In this document: positions 5,935-6,424 of the stretch, one piece after another
How the letters are laid out: the number at the start of each line of letters is the position of its first letter
How positions within the stretch are numbered: the stretch's first letter is position 1
Source of the DNA: Bacillota bacterium
Lineage (GTDB): Bacteria > Bacillota > Bacilli > Tumebacillales > Effusibacillaceae
Direction of reading: 5' to 3'
Length of the DNA: 6,424 bases
NCBI GenBank assembly: GCA_020059765.1
Contig: JAGVBM010000157.1
Location: forward strand, 1 to 6,424
Position numbers and translations under genes: made by a program
The notes under the pieces: model-generated
Database searches by the model: none
What the model saw: only the letters and a program-made list of their open reading frames with translations
Told to the model about the DNA's origin: nothing

Positions 5935-6424
5935 TTCGGGTCAAACAACTGCAGAAAAACTTCGGAGAATTGCAAGTGTTGAAAGATATTAACCTTTCGG
6001 TCGAAGCAAGCGAGGTTGTCGTATTGATCGGCGCCAGCGGTTCGGGCAAGAGCACGCTGCTTCGCTGCTTGAATTTTCTTGAGATCGAAGATCAAGGCGA
6101 AATTTGGATCAATGGAAAAAAGATCGATCCCCGCAAGGACAATCTGCACAAAGTACGGGAGAATGTAGGCATGGTCTTTCAACATTTCAATCTGTTCCCT
6201 CACATGACCGTATTGCAGAATATTATTGAAGCCCCAGTGCACGTGAAGAAACAGCCTTACACCGAGGCTGTGCAAACAGCCAACAAGTTATTGACCAAAG
6301 TGGGTCTCTTGGAGAAGGCAAGTGCCTATCCGTCCCAACTGTCAGGCGGGCAAAAACAACGGGTGGCAATTGCCCGCGCCCTGGCGATGAAACCGAACGT
6401 CATGCTGTTTGACGAGCCCACATC
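5931..6424 (+). CDS. amino acid ABC transporter ATP-binding protein (3' end missing)
   Basis: ATPase subunit that drives the importer from the cytoplasmic side. The first 164 residues are present of about 240 usual for GlnQ/HisP-type proteins; the gene runs off the right edge just after the Walker B motif. Visible in order are the N-terminal strand IRVKQLQKNFGELQVLKD, Walker A GASGSGKST at 34-42, the Q-loop MVFQHFNLFPHMTV with Gln84, the ABC signature LSGGQKQR at 137-144, and Walker B VMLFDEPT ending at 164. The D-loop and H-loop lie outside the window. ATG 5931 overlaps the permease stop by 4 bp; a weak AGGTG lies 10 nt upstream, so expression probably depends on coupling. The motif set is intact, so the protein is expected to be active. 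HisP/GlnQ type is sure; substrate is not. Confidence 0.95.
   Translation, partial: MIRVKQLQKNFGELQVLKDINLSVEASEVVVLIGASGSGKSTLLRCLNFLEIEDQGEIWINGKKIDPRKDNLHKVRENVGMVFQHFNLFPHMTVLQNIIEAPVHVKKQPYTEAVQTANKLLTKVGLLEKASAYPSQLSGGQKQRVAIARALAMKPNVMLFDEPT

Overview
The window looks like a chromosomal segment of a Gram-positive bacterium of the Bacilli type. The Shine-Dalgarno sequences are strong (AAGGAGGT and GGAGG types), GTG starts are used beside ATG, the transporter binding protein is a lipoprotein with a Bacillus-style lipobox, and base composition is near 50% G+C. A spore former near the Alicyclobacillaceae or Paenibacillaceae would fit, but the sequence alone does not fix the genus. There are no RNA genes, insertion sequences or CRISPR arrays.

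Left part (1-1949): a minus-strand pair, dat (D-amino acid aminotransferase, 67-897) followed by the first 11 codons of an unidentified gene (1-33), is divergent from a plus-strand conserved protein of unknown function (1011-1949, DUF6687-like). That protein carries an acid/histidine motif NDHLDTDG. Candidate -10 boxes for the two directions lie about 30 bp apart in the 113-bp divergent spacer.

Middle spacer (1950-2147): this stretch of about 200 bases holds no convincing gene but is highly structured. It contains a 12-bp stem (1968-1979 with 2018-2029), a compact perfect hairpin (2032-2046), a promoter-like region (2062-2096) and a small inverted repeat (2098-2118) just before the next ribosome binding site.

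Right part (2148-6424, running off the end): five plus-strand genes in apparent operon order. ablA (lysine 2,3-aminomutase, KamA family radical SAM) and ablB (beta-lysine N-acetyltransferase) overlap by 8 bp. They are followed by a complete-looking polar amino acid ABC importer: lipoprotein binding protein, permease, and an ATPase cut by the window end. AblA would turn L-lysine into L-beta-lysine, and AblB would acetylate it to N-epsilon-acetyl-beta-lysine, a compatible solute best known from methanogenic archaea. The importer in the same transcription unit suggests a module that takes up either the precursor (lysine) or the finished osmolyte. The active-site residues of the aminomutase support lysine rather than glutamate as substrate. 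The most interesting points are the synthesis-plus-uptake layout, the partly changed zinc-site cysteines of the aminomutase, and the structured leader.
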